A stretch of 64,000 nucleotides of DNA. It comes from Pedobacter sp. FW305-3-2-15-E-R2A2 (GTDB taxonomy: Bacteria > Bacteroidota > Bacteroidia > Sphingobacteriales > Sphingobacteriaceae). The notes beneath the pieces are model-generated. The model made no database searches and had not been told where the DNA came from. It saw only the letters and a list, made by a program, of their open reading frames with translations. A program made the position numbers and the translations under genes. Where the stretch lies: assembly GCF_038446955.1 (NCBI RefSeq), contig NZ_CP151803.1, positions 4,092,001 to 4,156,000 of the forward strand, in the 5' to 3' direction. Below are positions 51,922-61,813 of the stretch, piece after piece (position 1 is the stretch's first letter; every line of letters starts with the position of its first letter).

Positions 51922-54900
51922 TTAGAAGGTGGCCTGTAAAGAAAATGTAATGCTTCTGGCGAAGGGTGAATCGATACCCCGCTCTATTTCTACAGTCGAT
52001 GCCCTGAAAATATCATTCATGGTAAGCGCTGTTCTTAAGCTCTGGAATCCTGCTTTGCGTACAAAATCCTTTTTAAAATCATACGACAGGTAAACCGACT
52101 GCAGCTCTATCAAGTTCTCTTTTTGAATAAACCTTGAACTCGCTCTGGTTAAAGAAAGATCTTGTATATTCTTGTATAAAGCAGGATCTCCCGGCTTAAG
52201 CCATCTTTGCGACAATGCCCTCCGGTCTACATTAAACCGGGGATCAGCATTTTCAATTCGGTCTACCAGGGTCTGGTTATAAATCTGTCCGCCCATGCGG
52301 TAGTAAAAGCTAAAACTGACCATGAAATTCTTATAGCTGATGTTACTGCCAAGATTACCCGCTACCTTAGGTGTGGTATTCCCTACCGGCTGAGTGTCTT
52401 TAATGTCATAGTCGTAGGTTAAAGTTCCATCTCTTTTTACATAGATCTCTTTGCCATTTTCCGGGTCAATTCCTAAAGATTTTACGGCATAGATCGTATT
52501 CAGCGACTGGCCTTCGTTATACCGCAGCAAAGGCATGGAGATTAAGCCGTTTGCAGCATTCTCATTGTAGGCAGGGTCATTCTGAAGATCGTCGATCTTA
52601 CTGTTCAGCACTTTTAAGGAATTGGACAGTTTTACCAAGGTATTGGTATTGTGGGCCAGGTTACCGGTAATGTTCACGTTCCAACCCGAAGTATTAATCG
52701 CATTGGCGGTAAGGTAGATCTCGTATCCTTTATTGGCCATATCGCCCAGGTTTTCTTTATACGTAGTGAAACCTGTAGACGGCGCAAGGCTGATGTCCGT
52801 AATCAGACCTTTGGTAAGTTTGTAATAATAGCGTGGGGAAAGGACTACTCGATCTTTAAACAAGCCGATGTCCAGTCCTGCATCATAGGTTTTGGTTTTC
52901 TGCCACTGCAAATTACTGTTGCCATAGCCAAGCTGAGCTGCTCCGATACCGGTAGAATACCAGTTCTGCGAATAGTAGCCGTACATGGATCTGGACATGT
53001 ATGGTTCAAATCCTACGGAACCAAGCGTTCCTGTACTCGCCTTTAACCTCAGCTGACTAATTACTGCGGATCCCTTAAGGAATTCTTCATTATGAATGTT
53101 CCATCCGGTTCCTACCGCCCAGAAAGGTGCAAAACGCTTATTTGATCCAAACGCTGAAGACCCCTCCATCCTGAAAGATCCATCGAACAGGTATTTGTTT
53201 TTATAGGAATAGTTACCGGAAAAGAAGGCTCCCGCCGTTCTGCTGATGAGCACATTGCCACCAGGTCCGGAATTTTCTTTATAGATCCTGGCAAAACCGA
53301 TATTCGTAAACCGGTCGTTAGAAAATCCCTGAGCTTCCACAGATTTAAAATCAGACTTGGCAGAAAGGACATTCGCCCCAAGTACCAAATTGAAGAAATT
53401 GTCTGCAACCTGTTTGTTGTAATTGATGGTCAAATTTCCGTCAACGGCAGTTCTGTTTGTCGTAGTGTACCGGTAAGTTCCTCTGTTATTCAGCTTATCT
53501 GTCGCATAATCGTAAAATTCATTGCTGGAAGGGGAACGAAATAAATCAGATTTTGAATTGGTTTGATTTAAACTGATCAATCCTTTAATCCGCAGACTGG
53601 GCGACAGTTTATAATCAGCAGAAAAGGCATCGATGATTTCCAGATAGGATTCCTTATCGAAATTGTTTAACCCGGCCTCAAACAAGGGGTTAAATACATA
53701 GACATTTTTATATTGATTGTCCTGGTTTCTGAAGGTATTTACCCGCCAGTTTGCCAGTTCCTGAATGATCCGGCCGGTGCTGTCGGCTTTAGGAAAATAA
53801 GGGTTCATCAGCGCATAGGTAGAAAAACTGCCATAGGGCGAATTCACGGCATTGGTTTGGTTGATGGAAAGGTCATTTCTCAGGATCAGTCTGGGAGAAG
53901 GATTATAGGTGAAATTCATCCCCCCGCTAAACCGATCTCTTGTAGCCCCTTTCATGACCCCTGGCTGGGTCTGGTACCTCATGTCAATGCCATAACGGAA
54001 ATTCTGGTCCCCGCCCTGGGCATTCAGCGCGTGTTTCTGTGCGTAACTATTGCGAAGCGGCTGCGACAACCAATAGGTATCTACCCCACTGGCGACGTTT
54101 CTTAACCTGGAAAACAACTGTGCATCCAATACATCCTGTGGAGTATCGCCGCTTGATCCGCCTGTTCTGTACATCCCGGCAAGCTGCTCATACGCAATTT
54201 TATCTTTGGCATTGAGCACCTGATAACCGGAAAGATCCGCTCCTGAAAAAGTAAGTTCATAGTTGTATCCCAATTGCAGTTTTCCCGCTACAGGGGCTTT
54301 GGTGGTGATCACCATCACGCCATTGGCCGCTCTCGATCCGTAAACAGCCGTTGCGGCAGCATCCTTAAGTAAGGTAATGGAGGCAACGCGGTTCACATCA
54401 AGGTCCATTACTTTTTGCAGGGAAACTTCAAATCCATCCAATATAAAGGCCGGCAGGTTAAAAGAACTGGACAAATTGTTCCGGTCCAATACATCATCCC
54501 TGTTAGCCGGTATGCCAGGTAATGCGGTAGCCCCCCTCACATTGATTCTTGGCAGGGCATTTGGATCTGATCCGGCCAGGTTATTGTCCAACAATCTGAA
54601 GGATGGATCAAATGTCTGAATGGCTTTCAGCACGTTTTGCGGATTGGTTCTTTGCAGGTCTTCGCCCTTAATCACGATGGCATTCCCGGTATAACTCTCT
54701 TTTTTGATCGTTTGGTAACCGGTAACAATGACATCACTCATCTGGTTTACCTGATCTTCCATGCTCACGGTTAGAAACTTGGCATCGCCCACTTTTACTT
54801 CCTTTTCCTTATATCCGATATAAGTAAACACGAGGATATCGCCCGGTTGTGCATCAATTTTGAACTCCCCTTTGCTATTGGTCTGAGACCTGATATTCTT

Positions 54901-55374
54901 ATTCCCCTTGACGGTAATATTTACACCAGGAATTCCAAGCTGGTTTTGGGGGTCAATCACTTTTCCTGTAATGTCGATCCGGTTGCTGGCAGTTTCGGTC
55001 GTATTGCCAACCACCTCATTTCGAACAACAATGGTCTTATCGACGATGTTAAAGGTTAAATTCTGATCAGTAAGACATGCTTTAAGCGCCTCTTCCAGGG
55101 GGACATTTTTCAATTCAACATTTAGTATCTGCCTGTTCAGGTTCACCTTCCCACTGTAGAAAAACAGATAGCCGGTTTGTTTTTTTATATCCTTGAAAAC
55201 GGTTTCAAGTGTGGTGTTTTTTCTGGAAACAGTAACGTTTTGTGAATAGCTGGCGGCATATATATGCATCGTCCCGATCAGTAATAAAATAGCAGTTAAT
55301 TTCATCACTAATAGTAATTTGTACTTTACCCGCCGCATAAAAAATACGGGGTTGTAAAGAAAAGTTAATTTCAT
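51922..55374 (-). CDS. SusC/RagA-type TonB-dependent receptor with STN domain
   Basis: The 1150-residue protein has a signal (LTAILLLIGTMHIYA). An STN domain, TLETVFKDIKKQTGYLFFYS, lies about residues 60-115. A carboxypeptidase-D-like repeat, DITGKVIDPQNQLGIPGVNI, lies about 135-205. The plug contains LQRTNPQNVLKAIQTFDPSF and ASITLLKDAAATAVYGSRAANGVMVI, a SusC signature. The rest is a 22-strand barrel ending in Phe. The STN domain senses ligand for FecR/ECF signalling, and the matching FecR and sigma genes lie upstream. Transport is powered by TonB. Confidence 0.95.
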   Translation of the reverse strand: MKLTFLYNPVFFMRRVKYKLLLVMKLTAILLLIGTMHIYAASYSQNVTVSRKNTTLETVFKDIKKQTGYLFFYSGKVNLNRQILNVELKNVPLEEALKACLTDQNLTFNIVDKTIVVRNEVVGNTTETASNRIDITGKVIDPQNQLGIPGVNITVKGNKNIRSQTNSKGEFKIDAQPGDILVFTYIGYKEKEVKVGDAKFLTVSMEDQVNQMSDVIVTGYQTIKKESYTGNAIVIKGEDLQRTNPQNVLKAIQTFDPSFRLLDNNLAGSDPNALPRINVRGATALPGIPANRDDVLDRNNLSSSFNLPAFILDGFEVSLQKVMDLDVNRVASITLLKDAAATAVYGSRAANGVMVITTKAPVAGKLQLGYNYELTFSGADLSGYQVLNAKDKIAYEQLAGMYRTGGSSGDTPQDVLDAQLFSRLRNVASGVDTYWLSQPLRNSYAQKHALNAQGGDQNFRYGIDMRYQTQPGVMKGATRDRFSGGMNFTYNPSPRLILRNDLSINQTNAVNSPYGSFSTYALMNPYFPKADSTGRIIQELANWRVNTFRNQDNQYKNVYVFNPLFEAGLNNFDKESYLEIIDAFSADYKLSPSLRIKGLISLNQTNSKSDLFRSPSSNEFYDYATDKLNNRGTYRYTTTNRTAVDGNLTINYNKQVADNFFNLVLGANVLSAKSDFKSVEAQGFSNDRFTNIGFARIYKENSGPGGNVLISRTAGAFFSGNYSYKNKYLFDGSFRMEGSSAFGSNKRFAPFWAVGTGWNIHNEEFLKGSAVISQLRLKASTGTLGSVGFEPYMSRSMYGYYSQNWYSTGIGAAQLGYGNSNLQWQKTKTYDAGLDIGLFKDRVVLSPRYYYKLTKGLITDISLAPSTGFTTYKENLGDMANKGYEIYLTANAINTSGWNVNITGNLAHNTNTLVKLSNSLKVLNSKIDDLQNDPAYNENAANGLISMPLLRYNEGQSLNTIYAVKSLGIDPENGKEIYVKRDGTLTYDYDIKDTQPVGNTTPKVAGNLGSNISYKNFMVSFSFYYRMGGQIYNQTLVDRIENADPRFNVDRRALSQRWLKPGDPALYKNIQDLSLTRASSRFIQKENLIELQSVYLSYDFKKDFVRKAGFQSLRTALTMNDIFRASTVEIERGIDSPFARSITFSLQATF

Positions 55375-55577
55375 ACTTTTGGAATAGAATTAAGTTAATA
55401 AATGGCAGCCCGGTCTCAATATCTGGCTGCTGACTTTTTTTGTAACCGGAAGTGGTGAGATACTTCCGGTTTTTTAGTCAAATCTCTTGTGGTTCCTGAT
55501 TTATTGTAGCTTTTTTATCATCTGTGTTTGGTTTGGTTGGTTAAAGATTTAGGTTCATTATTTTATTGATTCTGGAA

Positions 55578-56744
55578 CTATTGCGGAGGAGTTCGTTGGT
55601 CATACGATACTTTGATGGTTTTCCCTGCAACCTCAAATTTTACATTATTGAGTTCCAATATTTTAATCACTTCTGAAAGTTTACTGTTTCTGGAGATCTC
55701 TCCGAAATATTTTTCTTCACTGATCGGGCCCACATATATGACATTGACATCGTACCATCTCGCAACCTGCCGCATGACAGATTTAAGGTCATCCCCTTCA
55801 AAAGAGAAAATGCCATTGATCCAGGAAGTTTCTTTATTGATATTGACCAGGTGTTTGGCAATAGAATTTTCATCCACCTTATCCAGCACGGCCTGTTCTC
55901 CCGGTTCAATTAAAACTGATTTTTTAGCAGTAAATACTTTTACCGCACCTTCCAGCAATGTTGTTTTTATGATTTTTTCATCTCCATAGGCATTGACATT
56001 GAAATGGGTGCCTAATACCTCTACAGTCTGCAAGCCGGAAATCACCCTGAACCGCTTGTTTTTATCTTTAGCCACTTCAAAATAGGCCTCCCCATTTAAT
56101 TCAACCCTACGGTCTGCCGCTTTAAAAGAGGTCGGGAAGGTCATGGACGAAGCCGAGTTCAGCATCACTTTAGTCCCATCTGAAAGTATGATGGTATATT
56201 GCCCGCCATTAGGTGTAGAAATGGTATTGTGTGTATTTTCGCTTAATTCATCACCTTCCCTGGAAACAACGGTATAAATCAGTTCCCCATCCTTAGATTT
56301 ACTGACGCTAATGCCCGATTGATTAGAAATTTCGCCTTTGGCGGCATCATTTAACGCAATTTTCTTTCCATTAGCCAGTGTAAGAATAGCATTATTACCC
56401 CCGGGACTAATGGCAGCATCCATTTGAGTGATAGGATCACTCTTTTGCTGGTCAGAAAAGAAATAAATGGAAACGGAAACCAACAACAATACTGCTGCTG
56501 CGTATTTGAGCCATCCATAGTTTAGCTTCTTTACCTTTGGCCCGGCAATTTGCTGGTCTATCTTTGCCTTGATGTCCTCTTTTAATTCAGAAAACAAGGG
56601 TTCGTTTTCTGAATTAATCAGGTCTTCATTGACCTCAAACATATCATAATAAGTTTCCAGGAACTTCGTTTCCTCCAAACTGCTCTTATGCTGCCTGTAT
56701 TTTGCAAGAATATCTCTAAAATAATTTTTGTAAGCGCTTTTCAT
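55578..56744 (-). CDS. FecR-family anti-sigma factor
   Basis: The 388-residue protein, from the preferred ATG at 56744, has a cytoplasmic N-terminus. A single membrane helix (YAAAVLLLVSVSIYFF) lies near residue 95. Periplasmic FecR motifs are TPNGGQYTIILSDGTKVMLN and RVELNGEAYFEVAKDKNKRF, and the region ending WINGIFSFEGDDLKSVMRQVARWYD contacts the receptor STN domain. It passes the signal from the SusC receptor to the ECF sigma factor encoded about 100 bp upstream. Confidence 0.93.
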   Translation of the reverse strand: MKSAYKNYFRDILAKYRQHKSSLEETKFLETYYDMFEVNEDLINSENEPLFSELKEDIKAKIDQQIAGPKVKKLNYGWLKYAAAVLLLVSVSIYFFSDQQKSDPITQMDAAISPGGNNAILTLANGKKIALNDAAKGEISNQSGISVSKSKDGELIYTVVSREGDELSENTHNTISTPNGGQYTIILSDGTKVMLNSASSMTFPTSFKAADRRVELNGEAYFEVAKDKNKRFRVISGLQTVEVLGTHFNVNAYGDEKIIKTTLLEGAVKVFTAKKSVLIEPGEQAVLDKVDENSIAKHLVNINKETSWINGIFSFEGDDLKSVMRQVARWYDVNVIYVGPISEEKYFGEISRNSKLSEVIKILELNNVKFEVAGKTIKVSYDQRTPPQ

Positions 56745-56843
56745 TATCCGTGTTATACCTATATGAGTCACAAAACCCAAAATAGCCCACGCGAAAATGA
56801 AATTTATTTTTATTTCAGACTACAACAACAAAAAACACAGTTT

Positions 56844-57425
56844 TTATCGCGTCTGACAATATAAAACAAGGGTATAAAACAGCATTAGTGAAGTTCTAAG
56901 CGTATTTAATGCCTTACCTAATTGATTTCTTACTGTTTTTGGTGAAATTTGTAGTCTATTCGCAATTTCCTGACTACTTAAGTCTTCTTCAAAGCGCATT
57001 TTAAAGATAATACGTTGTTGTGCAGGAAGACTATCTATGAGCTGATGAAAGGCTTGAAGAAACTCCTTATGTAAAATTTTTGCATCGGCATCACCCTGGG
57101 TACCTTCTAATTCACCTACTGTATCAGGAAGCGCTGCATATCTTCCTTCTTTCTCCAAATGTTTGAACACCCCATTTCTGGCAGCCACATTTAAATAAGC
57201 CGGAAGATTTTCAATTGGAGTCCTTGTGCCCCTGATCCAAAGCTGGACAAATACATCCTGAGCAATATCCTGAGACCGTTCCATATCATTCAACCTTTTA
57301 AAGGCCGTATTAAAAACAAGCCTCCAGTACCTGTTATACAAAATATCAAAAGCAGGCTTGCTCCCTTCACTCAGTTGGAGCAAAAGCTCATCGTCCCCGG
57401 AACTATTTAAACTGTCAGCGTACAT
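56844..57425 (-). CDS. ECF sigma factor (RNA polymerase sigma-70 family)
   Basis: The 193-residue product has region 2 motifs DILYNRYWRLVFNTAFKRL and SQDIAQDVFVQLW. Region 4 is PAQQRIIFKMRFEEDLSSQEIANRLQISPKTVRNQL. I used the ATG at 57425 (MYADSLNSSG); a TTG five codons earlier is less likely. With FecR and the SusC STN domain it forms a cell-surface signalling unit that turns on this uptake locus when substrate is present. Confidence 0.94.
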   Translation of the reverse strand: MYADSLNSSGDDELLLQLSEGSKPAFDILYNRYWRLVFNTAFKRLNDMERSQDIAQDVFVQLWIRGTRTPIENLPAYLNVAARNGVFKHLEKEGRYAALPDTVGELEGTQGDADAKILHKEFLQAFHQLIDSLPAQQRIIFKMRFEEDLSSQEIANRLQISPKTVRNQLGKALNTLRTSLMLFYTLVLYCQTR

Positions 57426-57543
57426 CTTCCCCTTTAACAACCAAATCTATAAATATTTATAATATTACCTATAGTTGGCTGCTATAAACACCAAATAGCT
57501 TATAGCCATAACAAGAGATGAATCGACCTTTTCAGTATAAATT

Positions 57544-57918
57544 TTAACTTCCATCAAATACATATTCATAAGTCTTGTAATTTCTATAGATCATGATTCT
57601 TTTTAAGTTTTTATTCTTATTCAGAATGGAATTTTTAATATGCTCAGCAATAGTAAAGATGGAGTCTTGTTCAAGACTTTTATTTGCGGGTAAATCAATG
57701 GACAAGCATAGTCGAAAGGTATAATTATGATAAAATCTTTCTATTTTGCTATTGTATTTTTTCTCCAATTCTTTAAAATATACTTGTTCCTGTGATGATA
57801 ATTCTGGTTGCTTAATTTGTTGCCCAGGTTGCATTAGCCAATAAAACGGATTAAAAATAAATGCCAATGCGATGCTAAATAAGATGCCGGCTATAATTAT
57901 TTTGGTTGATCTTTTCAT
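57544..57918 (-). CDS. Small membrane-anchored hypothetical protein
   Basis: The 124-residue product, from the ATG at 57918, has one N-terminal membrane helix (IIIAGILFSIALAFIFNPF). A charged periplasmic part follows with LEKKYNSKIERFYHNYTFRL. It ends RNYKTYEYVFDGS. It lies upstream of the sigma factor gene in the same direction but about 105 bp away. No family is recognised. Confidence 0.55.
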   Translation of the reverse strand: MKRSTKIIIAGILFSIALAFIFNPFYWLMQPGQQIKQPELSSQEQVYFKELEKKYNSKIERFYHNYTFRLCLSIDLPANKSLEQDSIFTIAEHIKNSILNKNKNLKRIMIYRNYKTYEYVFDGS

Positions 57919-58079
57919 GTAACTCTTGTCTTTGGCAAAATGGGTTCTACAGAAACACTCAGTGGGTATCAATCCATTCTTTCATTACAACCCAAAGTGA
58001 TTAAAAACAAATGGTTAAATATATCTCTCACTTATGAGATTTATATGTATATTAGTATAACTAATCAAAAAACCCTATT

Positions 58080-58283
58080 ATGAAAAATTTAAAAACACTT
58101 ACGAGAAATCAAATGAAAAACCTAACTGGAGGTGGAGAAACTTCAAGACTTGCAGGCGGTTGTACTTACAAATGTTGCTTAAATTCAAATCCCCAAAATT
58201 GCAGTGCATCTGTAACATTTACAGTAGAAGAATCTGGGTCAGCTAGTTGCGTTTCAGGCGCGCATCTTGTTGAAGTAGTTTAA
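58080..58283 (+). CDS. Double-glycine peptide, putative bacteriocin or RiPP precursor
   Basis: The 67-residue peptide starts MKNLKTLTRNQMKNLTGGGE, a leader typical of Bacteroidota double-glycine precursors, with cleavage probably after GG. The core contains GCTYKCC, NCSASVTFTVEESGSASC: five or so cysteines that could form disulfides or thioethers. The strong terminator 58290-58326 follows. The convergent gene is a methyltransferase. A dedicated C39-type peptidase transporter is not in the window. A truncated copy lies at 40933-41052. Confidence 0.75.
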   Translation: MKNLKTLTRNQMKNLTGGGETSRLAGGCTYKCCLNSNPQNCSASVTFTVEESGSASCVSGAHLVEVV

Positions 58284-58289
58284 AATTCA

Positions 58290-58326
58290 AAGTACAGCTG
58301 GTAAAATATCAGCTGTACTTTTTTTT
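58290..58326 (+). terminator. Terminator of the double-glycine peptide gene
   Basis: AAGTACAGCTG and CAGCTGTACTT pair perfectly, followed by a T-run ending near 58326. Confidence 0.85.
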
Positions 58327-58343
58327 CGATGTATTAATGCACT

Positions 58344-58973
58344 TCATCTCTTCCCAACTACATTAATAAAAGGCCTGATCATTCCTTTCCCATCCTGACC
58401 AGTTACTTCTTCGGTCATTTGTCTGACTTCAATATTTACGAAACCTGCTTTCTTGAAAAACGTTTTGACCTCATTAATATCATAAAAATTAAAATCGGCC
58501 TGTGTCCAGGGCAGCTCTGCTCCATTTTTCTTGTCTATAAATGACAAACTAAGTTTTTCTCCGATCCGTAGCACACGATATATTTCCTTTAAATGAGACA
58601 CGGGATCCTTCCAGAAATAAATGGTATTTACGGTAAAGCAACCATCAAAGAAATTATTTCCAAAATCCAACTTACCATCTTCTTTTGCATGGCTAAATTG
58701 GGCTGTCCCCCCATTTATTTTTAATGCTGGGGCTGATGAAGCCGCCACTACCAACGTTTCAGAAATATGATTGCCGTAATAACTAATTCCTGTAGCTTTT
58801 TTAAAAAGAAACGGAAGATATTCCCTGCTTTTAAAGCCGATTTCCAAAACCAAAGCATGGTCGGCTAATTCCAGCTGATCCAGGGTTTTGGAAATCATCG
58901 TACGACTAAAAGGCGAAACGTCAGTCGTATTTTTCTTGCCTGCTTCTTTAATAAAATCTATCTGCTCTTCCAT
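58344..58973 (-). CDS. Class I SAM-dependent methyltransferase
   Basis: The 209-residue protein has the Rossmann motif I region ALVLEIGFKSREYLPFLF and an acidic strand near residue 60. Motif NFFDGCFTVNTIYFWKDP matches the post-motif strand with the family Asn-Thr-Ile-Tyr-Phe-Trp pattern, and LKEIYRVLRIGEKLSLSF follows. It resembles ubiquinone/tocopherol-type (Methyltransf_11) small-molecule methylases. The substrate is unknown. It may act on the adjacent peptide gene product, but this is a guess from convergent position only. Confidence 0.8.
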   Translation of the reverse strand: MEEQIDFIKEAGKKNTTDVSPFSRTMISKTLDQLELADHALVLEIGFKSREYLPFLFKKATGISYYGNHISETLVVAASSAPALKINGGTAQFSHAKEDGKLDFGNNFFDGCFTVNTIYFWKDPVSHLKEIYRVLRIGEKLSLSFIDKKNGAELPWTQADFNFYDINEVKTFFKKAGFVNIEVRQMTEEVTGQDGKGMIRPFINVVGKR

Positions 58974-59145
58974 ATTTTGCTTTCTAAATCTCTTTCCAAA
59001 TAAATTCTATAAATAGTCTCGATTTCTTGTGAGCCTATTCGGCGCGCAAATTCAGAAATAGCGATTACAGGGATTTACACAAAAGGGATTTTCTTTTACA
59101 GGAAATTGTAATTTTTGAAAATCGGAATCATAAAAGGTCTTTTTT

Positions 59146-60156
59146 ATGATTATCATTGCCATTATGTCAATTAATGTTGGTAAAGATTATGGGGCCTGGA
59201 AAAAAGTAGGTGGGAATTTCGAACCCTTTTCTAATCAGGGACAATTCATTAAAGAAAGCAGAGACCGGTACAATTTTTCTTTTAGCGATGCGGAATTCCT
59301 GCAGATCACCACTCCGGATCTTTATATCGTATATGGGGACATTTCATTCAAACAGCGTCAAATCTATTTCAGTCCCAACAATGATAAACGGGATATGATT
59401 AAGTTGCGTTTCACCCTATCTGGTAATGGAACCATATATAACGAGGTGAACAAGCAACGCTATATCTTTAATTCCAACCAGCAAAACATCATTTATATGC
59501 CTGAACTGGATGGTACAGGTGAATATGATACGAACAGTAATTACCGTTTCTTTGAAGTCCAATTTGCTAAAGAAAAGTTTTTGCAACTCGCCGAAAACTC
59601 GAACAGGCCACTTCAGGTTTTAGCTGACCATATGGATGCAGGACGTTATTCGCAAATGGCTGAACAAAACCTGCCGATCTCCTGGGCCATGCAAAACTGT
59701 ATGCATGATATCCTCAATTGTAGGTATACAGAAGGATTAAAACTACTGCTGATCGAGTCGAAATGCACAGAATTACTGGTGCTTCAGGCCGGGGCTTTTG
59801 AAAGGGCTGCCACTAAAAATGAAAACTTACCCTTGCAATCCGCTTATGATAAAGATTGTATTTATTATGCCCGGGATTACCTGATTCAGAACATCCAGGA
59901 GCCCCCTTCTATTGCGCAGCTTGCAAAGGTATGCGGCATTAATGAATTTAAATTGAAGAAAGGGTTTAAGGAATTGTTTAATAAAAGCATATTCGGTTAT
60001 TTAAGTGACCACAAGCTAAACTACGCCAGGCAACTCCTGCTGGAGGGTACGCCGATAAAGTCTGTGGCATTTCAATCGGGTTATTCCTCCGTTCCACATT
60101 TTAGCAATGCATTTAAGAAGAAGTTTGCCGTTTCGCCAGGGAAGCTGAACGTATAA
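59146..60156 (+). CDS. AraC-family transcriptional regulator
   Basis: The 336-residue protein has a variable N-terminal ligand region of about 230 residues. The C-terminal double HTH spans about 245-335: YLIQNIQEPPSIAQLAKVCGINEFKLKKGFKELF and LLLEGTPIKSVAFQSGYSSVPHFSNAFKKKFAVSPGKL, the AraC signature. The first ATG is used; a second at 59164 is equally possible. It is divergent from the methyltransferase gene, with about 170 bp between. Confidence 0.92.
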   Translation: MIIIAIMSINVGKDYGAWKKVGGNFEPFSNQGQFIKESRDRYNFSFSDAEFLQITTPDLYIVYGDISFKQRQIYFSPNNDKRDMIKLRFTLSGNGTIYNEVNKQRYIFNSNQQNIIYMPELDGTGEYDTNSNYRFFEVQFAKEKFLQLAENSNRPLQVLADHMDAGRYSQMAEQNLPISWAMQNCMHDILNCRYTEGLKLLLIESKCTELLVLQAGAFERAATKNENLPLQSAYDKDCIYYARDYLIQNIQEPPSIAQLAKVCGINEFKLKKGFKELFNKSIFGYLSDHKLNYARQLLLEGTPIKSVAFQSGYSSVPHFSNAFKKKFAVSPGKLNV

Positions 60157-60205
60157 TACTAAATCTGACAGTTACAATCCTTGTTTCAAGCTACCTGGAA
60201 GTATT

Positions 60206-60724
60206 TTATTGATATTTATCCAAATTTTCGGTCAGTATTTTCATCAGCTCATCGTGATTGATCTGCATAAATTGTGCGGAAAGGCTAAAGGGCGATCCGT
60301 AATTATTTACATTAAACCTCATCAGCTGCTTCCGCATTTTATTTTGCTCCTTTTCAATCCAATTTCCTGAAAGGTGTAAATCAATAATTACCAGTTTTGT
60401 GCGGTGAATTTTAATTTCTGAGAATCCCTGGATATCATCCCATGCGATCTGCACTGATGAAGATTTATTCGGGTTGAGGTGTAATCCTTTTTCATCAACG
60501 ATAAGCATCAAATGATTTTTGATCAACTGTCTGATGGAAACATAGATGCCCAATCCGAAAAACAGAATTGAGGCAATTCCTACGCCTTTTATAAAGGCTG
60601 GACTTTGTACGCGGTATGCGCTGTCATTTCCCACTTTCATCACCATCAAAATCCCCATAATTACAAAAAACGTTGCCCCGATTAACAGTAGAAAAGACTT
60701 TTTCTTGCTCGAATATATTTCCAT
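60206..60724 (-). CDS. STM3941-type membrane protein
   Basis: The 172-residue product has an N-terminal membrane pair (FLLLIGATFFVIMGILMV and GIASILFFGLGIYVS). A soluble tail carries IKNHLMLIVDEKGLHLNPN and IAWDDIQGFSEIKIHRTKLVIIDL. This matches the STM3941-like family of unknown function, which has a PH-like fold after two helices. It lies just after the AraC gene in convergent orientation. Confidence 0.65.
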   Translation of the reverse strand: MEIYSSKKKSFLLLIGATFFVIMGILMVMKVGNDSAYRVQSPAFIKGVGIASILFFGLGIYVSIRQLIKNHLMLIVDEKGLHLNPNKSSSVQIAWDDIQGFSEIKIHRTKLVIIDLHLSGNWIEKEQNKMRKQLMRFNVNNYGSPFSLSAQFMQINHDELMKILTENLDKYQ

Positions 60725-60926
60725 GTTTAACTCCTCATAAAGACATTAAAAATACACCTAAATAAGAATAAAGCAAATAGCAATACCCCCCTCATTTACC
60801 ACCAACAACGATGTTAAAATAAATAGTTAAATATATAAACAATAAAGATACATTATACATATATTCGACATAGATCAATTTGAAGATATGATATAAACAA
60901 CAAATTTTAATTATTTAACCCAACTA

Positions 60927-61204
60927 GCCTCGCAACTGACAAACTGGTAATTTATCATGTGAGAGTAAGTATGGCGCCAAATCCCTACATTCGTAGTCCA
61001 AAAGCCTCTTAGGTGGGGCTGGTGCTTGCTTATATTTTTGTATGATAACCGTTTCGAAAGAAATGGCAAAGCTGATGCTTCAATTCATTTTGAAGCTGAG
61101 GTGGGCTTACCAGTGCCTTCGGTTGCAAATATAGAAAGCAAGTGAACCAGCCCCTTCTACGGGCTTTAACTCCAATTCCGTAAGGCTTGTTTAATTTATT
61201 AAAC
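60927..61204 (+). promoter_or_regulatory. Structured leader, copy B, with alternative pairings
   Basis: It matches 21365-21595 in layout: GCCTCGCA, CTGGTAA, then GGGGCTGGTGCTTGCTTAT (61015-61033). This last block pairs either with an upstream GTAAG...GGCGCC region or with downstream AAGCAAGTGAACCAGCCCC (61136-61154). The pairing core is preserved although loops differ in length, which is evidence that the RNA structure is selected. It directly precedes the paralogous gene. Confidence 0.55.
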
Positions 61205-61804
61205 ATGAGCAGTAAAGACAACCTCTGTTACAACCAATTAACCAAAGAACAAATTTCCAACCCTCATCTATTCCTGGAATATTTCTGCAGGTGCGCCATG
61301 GATATTGAAACCTTCAGAACCGAAATCCTCAACCTCATCCGCTCCGCATGCTCTTCCAAAAAACATGGAAATCCGGAAGATTATTATTACAACTACAGAC
61401 GCCTGCTTCAATGCTTAGAAGTTGCACATATATTCTTTAGAAGAGGTAAGAAATTCTCTATTGCAGCGAACCTTACCGTCTGTACTCCCTGTACCATAGA
61501 TCTTTCTAAGTACTACCATACCCTTATCAATTCCCATTTCAGGAACCTCTCCCATGAGGAAATCAGAAATACCAATTGTTTCTTTAAAGACTTCTTCGGT
61601 TCGAGATCACTCAACGGCTGGCGCTTAATGTTCAGTCGGATTGTGGAATATGCTTACCGTACTCAAACCATTGATGAAGTATTGGAAGATGGAGCTGAGA
61701 TGGTCATCATCAAAGAATATATCGAAAAACTGATTGAAGTGATGTATCTGATTGACAATACCCAATCCGTTATTTATCTCCAAAGCACCGCATCAATAAA
61801 TTAA
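61205..61804 (+). CDS. Uncharacterised protein, paralogue of 21596-22195
   Basis: The 199-residue helical protein starts at the ATG at 61205 (MSSKDNLCYNQLT); an earlier TTG is not needed. It shares length and many segments with the gene at 21596: NPHLFLEYFCR, IRSACS, HIFFRRGKKFS, SRIVEYAYRTQTIDEVLEDGAEM and EKLIEVMYLID. Cys positions are conserved. The leader plus gene unit is thus present twice in the window. No enzyme motif is visible. Confidence 0.6.
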   Translation: MSSKDNLCYNQLTKEQISNPHLFLEYFCRCAMDIETFRTEILNLIRSACSSKKHGNPEDYYYNYRRLLQCLEVAHIFFRRGKKFSIAANLTVCTPCTIDLSKYYHTLINSHFRNLSHEEIRNTNCFFKDFFGSRSLNGWRLMFSRIVEYAYRTQTIDEVLEDGAEMVIIKEYIEKLIEVMYLIDNTQSVIYLQSTASIN

Positions 61805-61813
61805 TGGTAAATA

